Assembly (NCBI GenBank): GCA_949300485.1
Contig: CASGEL010000003.1
Coordinates: forward strand, 1 to 64,000
Direction: 5' to 3'
DNA: 64,000 nt
Source: an uncultured bacterium
Lineage (GTDB): Bacteria; Cyanobacteriota; Vampirovibrionia; Gastranaerophilales; Gastranaerophilaceae
The stretch's first letter is position 1; every line of letters begins with the position of its first letter. The notes under the pieces were generated by a model, which did no database searches, was not told the DNA's origin, and was given only the letters and a program-made list of their open reading frames with translations. Below, piece after piece: positions 55,005 through 63,471 of the stretch. A program made the position numbers and the translations under genes.

Positions 55005-55040
55005 AAAAAAAGAACCCTGAAAAATCAGAATTCTTTTTTT
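55005..55040. terminator. Bidirectional terminator between the mini unit and adk
   Basis: AAAAAAGAA..CTGA and TCAG..TTCTTTTTT pair around AAAA. Both strands end in T runs. Confidence 0.6.
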
Positions 55041-55063
55041 ATTATAAATTCTTATAAAATAAT

Positions 55064-55723
55064 TTAATCATTTATAACTTTTAACAATCTTTCCCATACT
55101 TCATCAATAGAACCGTCTGCATTGATAGTTTTTAAAACCCCTTTATTTTTATAGTAATCAATCAACGGTGCTGTTTCATGGAAGTAAGTTTCGAAACGAG
55201 CTTTAGCAATTTCTTCATTATCATCTTTTCTTTGGACAAGTGCCGTTCCGCAATTATCACAAATACCTTCAACTTTTGTCGGTTTAAACTTAATATTATA
55301 AATCTCACCACATTTCGGACAAGATCTGCGATTAACTATTCTTGAAATTAGAACATGCTGGTCTAAATCAAAATAAATTGCTCTGAAATCGACTTCAGTA
55401 TCTCCATTGATTTCTGAATTAATAACAGTTAAAATATCAGCCTGTTCCAAGCTTCTTGGATATCCGTCCAATATATAACCATTTTTACAGTCATCTTGAG
55501 ATAATCTGTTCTTAATAATAGAGCCTACAAGTTCAACAGGAACCAATTCGCCTTTATCAATAAAAGATTTTGCTACCTGACCGTCAGGAGAACCACTTTT
55601 TATTTCAGCTCTTAAAAGCGAACCTGTATCTATATGCGGAAGATTTAAATATAAAGCAAGTTTTGTTGTTTGTGTTCCTTTACCGCATGCCGGAGGGCCC
55701 AAAAATATAAGTTCTTTTTTCAT
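55064..55723 (-). CDS. adk: Adenylate kinase, zinc-LID type
   Basis: Adenylate kinase interconverts ATP, ADP and AMP. The 219-residue protein has FLGPPACGKGTQ (8-19), DTGSLLRAEI, GELVPVELV, the family motif DGYPRSLEQA and a long LID containing CPKCGEIY and CDNCG, a zinc-binding site as in Gram-positive and cyanobacterial enzymes. Length is normal. It stands alone upstream of a terminator. AGAAGAGAGTG precedes the ATG. Confidence 0.96.
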   Translation of the reverse strand: MKKELIFLGPPACGKGTQTTKLALYLNLPHIDTGSLLRAEIKSGSPDGQVAKSFIDKGELVPVELVGSIIKNRLSQDDCKNGYILDGYPRSLEQADILTVINSEINGDTEVDFRAIYFDLDQHVLISRIVNRRSCPKCGEIYNIKFKPTKVEGICDNCGTALVQRKDDNEEIAKARFETYFHETAPLIDYYKNKGVLKTINADGSIDEVWERLLKVIND

Positions 55724-55842
55724 AATGTCACTCTCTTCTATTTTTTATATGACAACCAAGCATTGTATCCAAATACAAATACAACATAATTGTACTACAA
55801 TATAAATCTTATTTCAAATTTTTAAATTATTCGAATAAAAAA

Positions 55843-55868
55843 GGAAGAAAGCTTTAAAGCTTTCTTCC
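55843..55868 (-). terminator. Terminator of the hydrogenase operon
   Basis: GGAAGAAAGCTTT and AAAGCTTTCTTCC form a 26-bp perfect palindrome, followed on the minus strand by a T run. Confidence 0.8.
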
Positions 55869-55879
55869 TGATTTTAATA

Positions 55880-57346
55880 TTACTTTTTAACAACATCCCT
55901 TATTTCAGGACTTTCTTTAACATAATTAGTAAGCTGCTTCAATGCAGGTTTGTATGCATTTATCGTACTTGAACCGCCTAAACAGCCACCCGTACATGCC
56001 ATAACCTCAATCAGATTACCTAATTCACACTTACCATTTTTGGCAAATTTTTTCAAATCTCTGATTGATTCCTTTGTCAACCCGTCAACAACATACGGAG
56101 TTGCTTTTTCACCTTCATCCAATAATGCATTAACAGCACCTGCAACACCGCCTGTATTCGCAAAGTTTCTGCCCTCAGCAGAAGATTCTTTTCTGTATTC
56201 AGATTCATCACAAGCAGAAACCTGAACATTTAAAGCAATAAACCAAGCACCTAATTCTTCAAAATTAAGTACATAATCTATATCCGGATTTTGCAATGCT
56301 TCGCGTCTTTTGGCAACACAAGGACTGAAAAATACAGTAACAGCCTCCGGAGATTCTTTCTTAACAAGCTCAGCAGTATAATATGCAGGAGTTTTTGTAT
56401 CTGAACGAAACGGTTTTAATTCAGGAACATGTTTTTCAACCAATTCATTGTATCCTGCACAACATGAAGTAGTCATAAAAGCCTGTCCCTCAGCCATTCG
56501 TTCTTTAAACTCTGCAGCTTCATTTTTAGTAGTAATATCAGCACCTTCTGCAACTTCAACAACATCTGCAAAACCTAAAGATAAAATTGCCTGCTTTAAT
56601 TGTTTAGGAGTACAAGGTAACTGACCCATTATTGCAGGAGCCAGCATTGCAACAACTTTTTTTCCTGCTTTAATCTCTTTTAATATATCAATTATTTGGC
56701 TTTTTTCATGTACTGCGCCAAAAGGACAAGCACTTACGCATTTCCCACAGGATATACACTTATCAAAATCAATATGAGCCAAACCTTCTTCATCTTTTGC
56801 AATAGCACCTACAGGACAAGCGCTTTCACATGGAACAATAATTTTTGTAATTGCATGATATGGACATACCTGAACGCACATCCCACAATTTTTACACTTT
56901 TCAGGGTCAATAACAGATTTTCCGTTTTCAACTTTAATTGCGCCAAATCTGCAAGTCGATTCACAAGGTCTTGCAACACAGCCCTGACACAAATCAGTCA
57001 CGTATATTCTTGATGGAACGCAGCCTTTGCAAGCAGTCTGTAAAACCGTTAGAGGATTATCCTCAGGTTCAGTTCTATCTTGTGCTCTTTTCGCCAAAGT
57101 TGATAACAACTCACTGTCATCAGCCTCTTCAATAGATAAGCCTAAACCTGCAATAGCTCTGTCTCGCAAAATTGCACGTTCTTTATGAATACAACACCTG
57201 AAAGGAACATCACTGCCTTTAGGCCTCATATCAAATGGTATCAATCTTGTATTTTCTTCAAAGTTATCACTTAGATATGCTCTTATGAGCCTTACCAGAA
57301 TTTCACGTTTTAAATGTGATGTTTGTTTAGGGGTATTTATTGCCAT
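55880..57346 (-). CDS. [FeFe]-hydrogenase, group B-like
   Basis: A 488-residue iron-only hydrogenase-type enzyme. The N-terminal ~215 residues hold several 4Fe-4S clusters (CQGCVARPCESTC, CKNCGMCVQVCP, CISCGKCVSACP). The H-domain has the three signature loops: TSCCAGY (293-299), SPCVAKRRE (Cys343) and CTGGCLGG (Cys451, Cys455). The TSCCxxY form with a two-cysteine L1 is typical of group B. It probably evolves hydrogen from reduced ferredoxin in fermentation, although group B activity is poorly characterised. It is last in the operon with a small [2Fe-2S] protein. Confidence 0.88.
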   Translation of the reverse strand: MAINTPKQTSHLKREILVRLIRAYLSDNFEENTRLIPFDMRPKGSDVPFRCCIHKERAILRDRAIAGLGLSIEEADDSELLSTLAKRAQDRTEPEDNPLTVLQTACKGCVPSRIYVTDLCQGCVARPCESTCRFGAIKVENGKSVIDPEKCKNCGMCVQVCPYHAITKIIVPCESACPVGAIAKDEEGLAHIDFDKCISCGKCVSACPFGAVHEKSQIIDILKEIKAGKKVVAMLAPAIMGQLPCTPKQLKQAILSLGFADVVEVAEGADITTKNEAAEFKERMAEGQAFMTTSCCAGYNELVEKHVPELKPFRSDTKTPAYYTAELVKKESPEAVTVFFSPCVAKRREALQNPDIDYVLNFEELGAWFIALNVQVSACDESEYRKESSAEGRNFANTGGVAGAVNALLDEGEKATPYVVDGLTKESIRDLKKFAKNGKCELGNLIEVMACTGGCLGGSSTINAYKPALKQLTNYVKESPEIRDVVKK

Positions 57347-57370
57347 TCTTTCAATCCTTTTCTTTATCCT

Positions 57371-57631
57371 TTATTTTTTCGCTAACTTTTCATCAATTGC
57401 ATGTAAAACTTTTTCAACAGTAGCTTCTTTGATAACATCATTATCAACTTTTACATACGGAGCCTTTGAAAATTCCCAGTCTGTAGAACATAATCCAAGA
57501 CAAGGAACACCGGAAACATCAACTTTTTCACCATATTTTTGAGGTACAATTTCAATCAATTCTTGAAGGTTTGCAGAACCCATTACAAAACAAGTTGTTC
57601 CTAAACATACTTTAACACTAACTTTTTCCAT
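57371..57631 (-). CDS. Thioredoxin-fold [2Fe-2S] ferredoxin
   Basis: An 86-residue protein of the NuoE/HndA-type thioredoxin-like ferredoxin family. Its cysteines, VCLGTTCFVMG (9, 14) and VPCLGLCST, would hold one 2Fe-2S cluster. Lacking a NuoE helical N-domain, it is the short form found beside [FeFe] hydrogenases, where it passes electrons to or from the catalytic unit. Gaps of 29 bp upstream and 24 bp downstream mark it as part of the operon. Confidence 0.85.
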   Translation of the reverse strand: MEKVSVKVCLGTTCFVMGSANLQELIEIVPQKYGEKVDVSGVPCLGLCSTDWEFSKAPYVKVDNDVIKEATVEKVLHAIDEKLAKK

Positions 57632-57660
57632 CTTTTACCTTTCTTCCGTTTAATCTCTTT

Positions 57661-58827
57661 CTACATATATTGTACACTAACTTTTTTAAAATATTTATCC
57701 TGCAGTACTGCTGCCATTTTTTTGATTATATTTTTTCTGATTTCAATTTCGACAGGCAATGCCGGATTATAATGCGCCTGATTTAACTTTGCACCTACCA
57801 TAAAGTTTATGCAATCGCTATCCAATAAAAATTTTATCAGCTTTCCGGCAGCATTGTCAATATCCAAATTCCCGGATTCCAAACATTCCCAAGTTTCCGT
57901 TAATGTAAGAATCCCTTCAGTAACCAAATCGACACCTTCCATATATGAACAGCTCGGAAGTTTTCCTATACTTATTTCTTTATCCATTGTTATAGGCAAA
58001 TTCAATTCTCTTGATATAAGATTTGCAGTAGTGCCGCCACAAATTGCCTTCTTACCAGGAAATTCTTTAAAAATTCTTGCATACTCCGCATCTTTTTTCT
58101 GATTAAACGGAGGACCTGTAAAAACTAAAGAGGTTCTGGGTTCTCTAAAATACAATACACAGGCAGAAATATCATCTTTCGGAAGCCTGTCTGTTTCAAT
58201 GTTTTCTGCCTGACGAATTATATAAGCAGACAATTCAGAACTTGAAATATCAGGTTCTTTTTCCAATTTTGCCTGTAATAAATTTATCAAACCTTCACGT
58301 CTCAAGCCAAGCTTTAACCTTCCGTTGCCTAAACCTGCTTGAGTAACTCCGTCTGAACAAAATATCAGTCTGTCACCTAATTCCAGACGAATTTTATAAC
58401 TTTTCATACACCTGTTTTTAAAAGTTTTGGAAGGAATTGTATCATAATGAGGTTCCATAATTTCATTATTATGTTTTATCCAAATAAATTCAGGATTACC
58501 TTCTTCAATAATTTTTGCATACCCGTCGTCATTAACATCAATAATAGAAAAAGTTGAATAACTTATTTTTCTGATTTTACAAACTGGCAGAGAGTTCATA
58601 ACAATTTCTGCAGCCTGTCTTATTGGAATTTGCTGACCTTCAACAAATTTTAACAACATTGTCGCAGTCATACAAGATAAAATATTAGCCTTAATACCAC
58701 TGCCAAGACCATCTGATAAAACTGCAATCAATTTTGCTTCATCAGGATATCTTTTAGAAATAAAATAATCACCAAATGCATTTTGATTATACTTTTTAAC
58801 CTGATTACAATCAATATCAATAAACAT
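57661..58827 (-). CDS. SpoIIE/PP2C-type serine phosphatase
   Basis: A 388-residue protein. Residues ~1-230 form a SpoIIE-like phosphatase (AVLSDGLGSGIKANILS with the metal-binding Asp-Gly, LIFCSDGVTQAGLGNGRLKL, DDISACVLYF). The last ~150 residues (TGPPFNQKKDAEYARIFKEF, KAICGGTTANLISRELNLPI, EGVDLVTEGILTLTETWEC) are an extra domain seen with HydS-associated SpoIIE proteins, function unknown. It starts at the stop codon of the HydS gene (TAATG), coupling their translation. It should dephosphorylate a serine/threonine in a partner-switching cascade. Confidence 0.85.
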   Translation of the reverse strand: MFIDIDCNQVKKYNQNAFGDYFISKRYPDEAKLIAVLSDGLGSGIKANILSCMTATMLLKFVEGQQIPIRQAAEIVMNSLPVCKIRKISYSTFSIIDVNDDGYAKIIEEGNPEFIWIKHNNEIMEPHYDTIPSKTFKNRCMKSYKIRLELGDRLIFCSDGVTQAGLGNGRLKLGLRREGLINLLQAKLEKEPDISSSELSAYIIRQAENIETDRLPKDDISACVLYFREPRTSLVFTGPPFNQKKDAEYARIFKEFPGKKAICGGTTANLISRELNLPITMDKEISIGKLPSCSYMEGVDLVTEGILTLTETWECLESGNLDIDNAAGKLIKFLLDSDCINFMVGAKLNQAHYNPALPVEIEIRKNIIKKMAAVLQDKYFKKVSVQYM

Positions 58828-60548
58828 TATTTTTTATCCTCATCAGTTTTATCATCGTAATCATTAGCTATAGAATTTAATAATGTTTCTGTTTCTACCA
58901 TATGTTCACCTAATAAACATGCAATTTCCTGAACAATTGAAATATTCTTTGAAATAACTTCTTTAGCTTTTTCAGAAATTTTTTCTCTGTTTGTTTCAGA
59001 CTGAGTAACATCAGTTATAATTGCACCAACAATTTCATTAGGTTCAATCGTAAATGCATTTATATCATAAAGCTTATCTTTAACTGCATAATGTTCTTTA
59101 TGCAAGCCTTTTCCTGTTTTTAAAATTGTCCTGAATATATCAGAAAACTCAACGATTCTGTCAATAGCGGCTCCAGTTAATCCATCAGGTCTTGCCTTGA
59201 ATATCTCATACATATCACCGGTAAACATTCTCATAAAATTATCATTTGCTTCAAGAATATTCATATTATTGTCAACCATTACAATAGCGGCAGGCATACA
59301 TCTTAGCATTGCAGCTGCTTTTCTCATTGCTATTTTTCTCATATAAGAAACACACATAGAAGGTTCAGCAACACCATCTAATAATGCAACTGCCAATTCT
59401 CTGCAAGAAGAATAACCACAACCACCGCAGTTTAATTCATCATCTATAGTATGTTTACCTATTTTCTTAAGAGTTTTTGTAATTTCCTCCAATGAATATC
59501 GAGATTCCTGAATTCCAGCAGGCTGATAATCATATTCAACAACAAATTCGGGCTTTTTAGGAATAACAGGTCTGTCTTTAACCTTTGCAAGAACATCCGA
59601 AATTATACTTATACTTGCTTTATCTGTGGAAATACATGGTCCTGCCACGCATCCACCTTCACAAGCTAATGCCTCAACAAAAATAGGACGATTTATTTTT
59701 TCAGGATCTAAATTATTCAATGCTTTTTCAAATGCCGGAATTGAACAAATTTCTAACAATTGGACCTCGTTTTTTACCCCGATTTTACGAATGGTTTCAT
59801 TCATACCGCCGTCTATAGGATATAAAGAACCTTCATAAGCACTTCTTGGAACAAAAGCATTATTTTCATCCTTCTGAATTTCGGAAATATCCGGCAACTG
59901 ATCATTAATCCAAATTTTCAATTCTTCAAAAGTAATTGCCAAATCTATAAGTCCGTCATGTGCATCCGCTTCTTTTTTCTTACCGATACAAGGTCCTATA
60001 AATACAACGGCAATATCATTACCATATTCTTCTTTAAGCATTCTGGCATGGGTTCGAGCCGGAGACCCAATAGGAGTAATGTATTTTGAAAATTCAGGCT
60101 TGTACATTCTGACATAATCCACAATAACCGGACAAGCACTTGAAATCCACAAACCTTTATCCATTTCATTAAGCATTTCTGCAGTTCTTATTGATACTTC
60201 CTGAGCCCCAAGTGCGGTTTCAGAAACAGCTTTAAATCCAAGACGTTTTAATACCGCAATCATCTTTTGCGGTGACATTTCAAAAACTCCGCTCCAAGAA
60301 GGCGCCAATGATACATATACATCCTTACCGCTTATTAAAAGGTTTTGCACTTTCTCCAAGTCACTTCTGACACATTTCGCATTTGCCGGACAAACTTTTA
60401 CACAAGTTCCGCAAGATATACATTTTTCAGGAATAACCGAAGCATGATTATTTTCTATTTTGATTGCCTTTACAGGGCATTCCCTGACGCATTTGTAACA
60501 ATCATGACACTCATTGACCAAAGTATAAACAGGATATTGATTATTCAT
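58827..60548 (-). CDS. Sensory [FeFe]-hydrogenase, HydS-like, with PAS domain
   Basis: A 573-residue protein. Two N-terminal 4Fe-4S motifs (CHDCYKCVRECP, CISCGTCVKVCP) precede a divergent H-domain: SSACP (Cys139), GPCIGKKKE (Cys187) and ALACEGGC (Cys296, Cys300) with GP in place of the usual tail. Then a 4Fe-4S domain with CGGCGYSSC (374-382) and a PAS domain (~410-520, INAFTIEP at end) follow. This set is typical of putative hydrogen or redox sensors (group C). The SpoIIE phosphatase downstream would be the output. It starts 18 bp after the first small ferredoxin gene. Confidence 0.85.
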   Translation of the reverse strand: MNNQYPVYTLVNECHDCYKCVRECPVKAIKIENNHASVIPEKCISCGTCVKVCPANAKCVRSDLEKVQNLLISGKDVYVSLAPSWSGVFEMSPQKMIAVLKRLGFKAVSETALGAQEVSIRTAEMLNEMDKGLWISSACPVIVDYVRMYKPEFSKYITPIGSPARTHARMLKEEYGNDIAVVFIGPCIGKKKEADAHDGLIDLAITFEELKIWINDQLPDISEIQKDENNAFVPRSAYEGSLYPIDGGMNETIRKIGVKNEVQLLEICSIPAFEKALNNLDPEKINRPIFVEALACEGGCVAGPCISTDKASISIISDVLAKVKDRPVIPKKPEFVVEYDYQPAGIQESRYSLEEITKTLKKIGKHTIDDELNCGGCGYSSCRELAVALLDGVAEPSMCVSYMRKIAMRKAAAMLRCMPAAIVMVDNNMNILEANDNFMRMFTGDMYEIFKARPDGLTGAAIDRIVEFSDIFRTILKTGKGLHKEHYAVKDKLYDINAFTIEPNEIVGAIITDVTQSETNREKISEKAKEVISKNISIVQEIACLLGEHMVETETLLNSIANDYDDKTDEDKK

Positions 60549-60566
60549 TTGTTAACCCCTAAATTT

Positions 60567-60806
60567 TTATTTTAAATTCGCTAAAAGATTTTCTAATTTC
60601 TCTTGATTGATTTCACTATATAAAACATCATCAATATATATATTCGGACCTGAACTGCATTTTTCCTGACATAAAGCCCCTGTTAATTCTAAATCAGCTT
60701 CCAGATTATTTTCCTTTATATAAGTTTCCAAAAAATTTAAATTATCAAGGTTGCCTCGAGCAAAACACGAACTGCCCATGCAAACCTTTATATTATGTTT
60801 CGCCAT
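60567..60806 (-). CDS. Thioredoxin-fold [2Fe-2S] ferredoxin, first gene of the hydrogenase operon
   Basis: A 79-residue relative of the second small ferredoxin. VCMGSSCFARG and GALCQEKCSSGPNIYI place four cysteines for a 2Fe-2S cluster. It leads the five-gene operon (ferredoxin, HydS, SpoIIE, ferredoxin, hydrogenase) and lies 18 bp before the HydS gene. It may supply electrons to or report the redox state of the sensor, an inference from order alone. Confidence 0.85.
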   Translation of the reverse strand: MAKHNIKVCMGSSCFARGNLDNLNFLETYIKENNLEADLELTGALCQEKCSSGPNIYIDDVLYSEINQEKLENLLANLK

Positions 60807-60861
60807 ATAATCCTCACTTTTTACTATATATTAATTTTATTACAGCTTAAATTTTTAGGCA

Positions 60862-60900
60862 AGTATTAAGGGGTAAATAAAATATTTACCCCTTAATACT
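60862..60900 (-). terminator. Hairpin behind metG
   Basis: AGTATTAAGGGGTAAATA and its exact reverse complement flank a 3-nt loop. The tail is not a clean T run, so termination is likely but not certain. Confidence 0.6.
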
Positions 60901-60933
60901 ATCAGTTTTATCAATTTATATTCTTATTATAAA

Positions 60934-62511
60934 TTACTTTAAAGCTTTGGTCTTATCAGCCAATTCACTGTCTACTCGCAAAAATACAGGATGAATATCT
61001 TCTTTTGAAATCAACTTGCCGGATTTGATATTACCGATTTTTATATCATCAAGCTTTACGGATAAATCATAAGAAAGCTGACGAGCCATATCAGCAGCAA
61101 TATTCGGGCAATATGGATAAATCAATGAAGAAATTATACACATAACTTCCAATACAACCGCTAAAACGGAACCGCATTCGGTCATTTTATCTTCTTTAGC
61201 TAGAGTCCAAGGCGCATTGTCTGTTACAAATTTGTTTGCGGCATCAACAAGAGAGATAATTTCCTGAGCAGCTTCCTGAATTTCAAAATGGTTAAAATGA
61301 TTTTCAACTATTTTTACAGTACCCAATGCTGTTCTTAAAAGACTTTCAGCCTCTTTCGAACGATTTGTCAAAAATTCATCCTTGATTTCACCGTCAAAAT
61401 ATTTAACAAGCATTGATAAACTTCTGTTTAATAAATTACCCATACTGTTTGCAAGATGAGCATTAACTTTTTCCTTAAAGTCCTGATCAGAATAATTACC
61501 ATCACGACCGCAAGGTGCTGATGTAGCCATATAATATCTGAATGCATCAGGGTGTTCAAGTTCAAAATGCTCTAAAACAGAAGTTGGAGAAACAACATTG
61601 CCCAAGGATTTAGACATTTTTGTTTCATCAATCGTTATCCATCCATGTGCAAAAATATGTTTTGGTAACGGCAATTCTAATGCCATTAAAATTCCAATCC
61701 AATAAATACTATGGAATTTTAAAATATCTTTACCTATTACATGAACATCTGCTGGCCATAATGTTTTAAACTGCTCAGACGGATTTTCAGGGTCATAACC
61801 AATTGCTGTAATATAATTTGATAATGCATCAATCCAAACATATATAGATTGTTCGGCATCATCTAATACATCAATTCCCCATCCTACATTTGCTTTATTT
61901 CGAGAAACAGAAATATCCTGAATATCTTCTAACTGATTCAAAACTTCATTTGCCCTGAAGCTTGGCACAATAAATTCAGGATTTTCTTTTATATGTTTAA
62001 TAATTGCATCTTTATAAGACGATAATTTGAAAAAGTAATTTTCTTCCTTAACAACCTCAGGCTTTTTTAAATGATCAGGACAAAGTCCGTCTTCTGTCAG
62101 GTCTTTAGGGTTTAAAAAACATTCACAACCAGAACAGTACAAACCTTCATACTCGTGTTTATATATGTCACCTTTTTCTACCAGCTTTTTAAATATTTTT
62201 TGAACAACTTTTTCATGATCCTCATCTGTTGTTCTAATAAATCTGTTGTAATTAATATCAAGAGCTTTCCAAGCATCCTTAAATTTCTGAGCATTTTCAT
62301 CGCAAAGCTCTTTTGGAGTTTTACCTAAAGATGCTGCTGTCTTTTGAATTTTAATACCATGTTCGTCTGTTCCGGTCAAAAAGAACATATTTTCAGTTCT
62401 TTGAGAATAATGTCTTGCTATAATGTCAGTTAAAATCTTTTCATAAGCGTGTCCTATATGAGGTGCACCGTTTACATAATCAATTGCCGTTGTTAAATAA
62501 TATTTATCCAT
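60934..62511 (-). CDS. metG: Methionyl-tRNA synthetase
   Basis: MetRS charges tRNA-Met. The 525-residue class I synthetase has the HIGH motif GAPHIGHAYEK, the zinc-type loop YCSGCECFLNPKDL with CPDH, the KMSKS motif ETKMSKSLGN and the anticodon-binding helical domain. It lacks the C-terminal EMAP/OB tRNA-binding domain of longer MetRS, as in many bacteria. AAGAGGAATT precedes the ATG. It is divergent from the secreted-protein cluster. Confidence 0.96.
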   Translation of the reverse strand: MDKYYLTTAIDYVNGAPHIGHAYEKILTDIIARHYSQRTENMFFLTGTDEHGIKIQKTAASLGKTPKELCDENAQKFKDAWKALDINYNRFIRTTDEDHEKVVQKIFKKLVEKGDIYKHEYEGLYCSGCECFLNPKDLTEDGLCPDHLKKPEVVKEENYFFKLSSYKDAIIKHIKENPEFIVPSFRANEVLNQLEDIQDISVSRNKANVGWGIDVLDDAEQSIYVWIDALSNYITAIGYDPENPSEQFKTLWPADVHVIGKDILKFHSIYWIGILMALELPLPKHIFAHGWITIDETKMSKSLGNVVSPTSVLEHFELEHPDAFRYYMATSAPCGRDGNYSDQDFKEKVNAHLANSMGNLLNRSLSMLVKYFDGEIKDEFLTNRSKEAESLLRTALGTVKIVENHFNHFEIQEAAQEIISLVDAANKFVTDNAPWTLAKEDKMTECGSVLAVVLEVMCIISSLIYPYCPNIAADMARQLSYDLSVKLDDIKIGNIKSGKLISKEDIHPVFLRVDSELADKTKALK

Positions 62512-62575
62512 CTATAAATTCCTCTTGTGTTATATAAAAATACTATCATAAAAATCTTATATATACTGCCAAATA

Positions 62576-62604
62576 TTTACAAAACTCTCAAAAAATGATA
62601 TACT
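62576..62604 (+). promoter_or_regulatory. Promoter of the secreted cysteine-protein cluster
   Basis: TTTACA (62576-62581) and TATACT (62599-62604) at 17-bp spacing. The first gene starts 21 bp later with AAGGAG as its ribosome binding site. Confidence 0.65.
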
Positions 62605-62625
62605 ACCTTTACAATAAGGAGTTAT

Positions 62626-63024
62626 ATGAAAAAGATTTTTTTTACATTACTGGGAATAATTATTAGTGCAAACATTGTTTTTGCAATCTCTCTTGACGAC
62701 TTTGAAGGAGTGAAACCAGGAACATATAAATGTCCACAAAAAACAGAATTTGATAGCACATGTGTTGTTACTCTTTATAAACATGGCGGAAGAAGTTTAT
62801 CAAATTGTGGAGATGACAAAAAAGTTATAGCAGATATGATTAAAAATAATAAATGTAAATTTGAGCCAGATGAAAGTAAATATTATTCATGCCAGTATTC
62901 CGAGGGTTCCTGCGAGGTTACACTAAGAAAAGAAGGACATGGTGTAACATGTATGGGTACAGTACCTCCAACATCAGAAGTTTTAAAACAAGCTCAAGAT
63001 GGAAAATGTTATTTAGAAGAGTAA
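62626..63024 (+). CDS. Secreted cysteine-containing protein 1
   Basis: A 132-residue protein: signal peptide MKKIFFTLLGIIISANIVFA, then VKPGTYKCPQKTEF with CVVTLYKH, a repeat of the same pattern KYYSCQYSEGSCEVTL (~87-102), and a C-terminal LKQAQDGKCYLEE. Two copies of a [YYSC...CEV] unit form the mature part, probably disulfide-bonded. It is first in a three-gene run. Function unknown. It may be a small envelope or secreted protein. Confidence 0.7.
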   Translation: MKKIFFTLLGIIISANIVFAISLDDFEGVKPGTYKCPQKTEFDSTCVVTLYKHGGRSLSNCGDDKKVIADMIKNNKCKFEPDESKYYSCQYSEGSCEVTLRKEGHGVTCMGTVPPTSEVLKQAQDGKCYLEE

Positions 63025-63028
63025 AGTT

Positions 63029-63448
63029 ATGAAAAAAATAATTACAATATCAATTCTTGGAATATTATTAGTTCAATGTTATGCATTTGCAAACGGGAAA
63101 AAATATAAACCTGGACGATATAATTGTCAATATTATGCTCAAGGCAAAGATAATATTTGTGCAATAGATGTTGACTGGACAGGAAAAGCTTCGACTGAAT
63201 GCTCATTTTTAGATCTTGAAAAGATTAAAATGTTATTAGACGGAAATAAATGTACATTTGAATCATATAAATATTATTCCTGTAAGTATAGTCCCAAAGT
63301 AAGATGTGAAGTAGCCTTGGGAATAAGAGAAGATATGTATATTGTGGGCTGTGAAGGTGATGACACATTCAGAACCAAAGCTCTAAACGATGCTAAAAAC
63401 GGCAAATGTATCCAACTGCCAGCTTCTATAGTTGAAGAAAACTTTTAA
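63029..63448 (+). CDS. Secreted cysteine-containing protein 2
   Basis: A 139-residue paralogue of the preceding protein: signal peptide MKKIITISILGILLVQCYAF, then KPGRYNCQYYAQGKDNICAI and YKYYSCKYSPKVRCEVALGI. The two proteins share the unit order, a conserved C near the C-terminus (AKNGKCIQLP versus AQDGKCYLEE), and the small peptide behind gyrB has the first unit only. 4 bp separate the two genes. The Cys in the signal region (VQC-Y-A) could be a lipobox but is not typical. Confidence 0.7.
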   Translation: MKKIITISILGILLVQCYAFANGKKYKPGRYNCQYYAQGKDNICAIDVDWTGKASTECSFLDLEKIKMLLDGNKCTFESYKYYSCKYSPKVRCEVALGIREDMYIVGCEGDDTFRTKALNDAKNGKCIQLPASIVEENF

Positions 63449-63471
63449 CGAAAAATAAACAGGAGATAAGA

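Noticed and set aside
56696-57542. Plus-strand open frames over the hydrogenase genes
   Set aside because: They are antisense to ferredoxin motifs, which produce repeated Cys/Thr-rich shadows.
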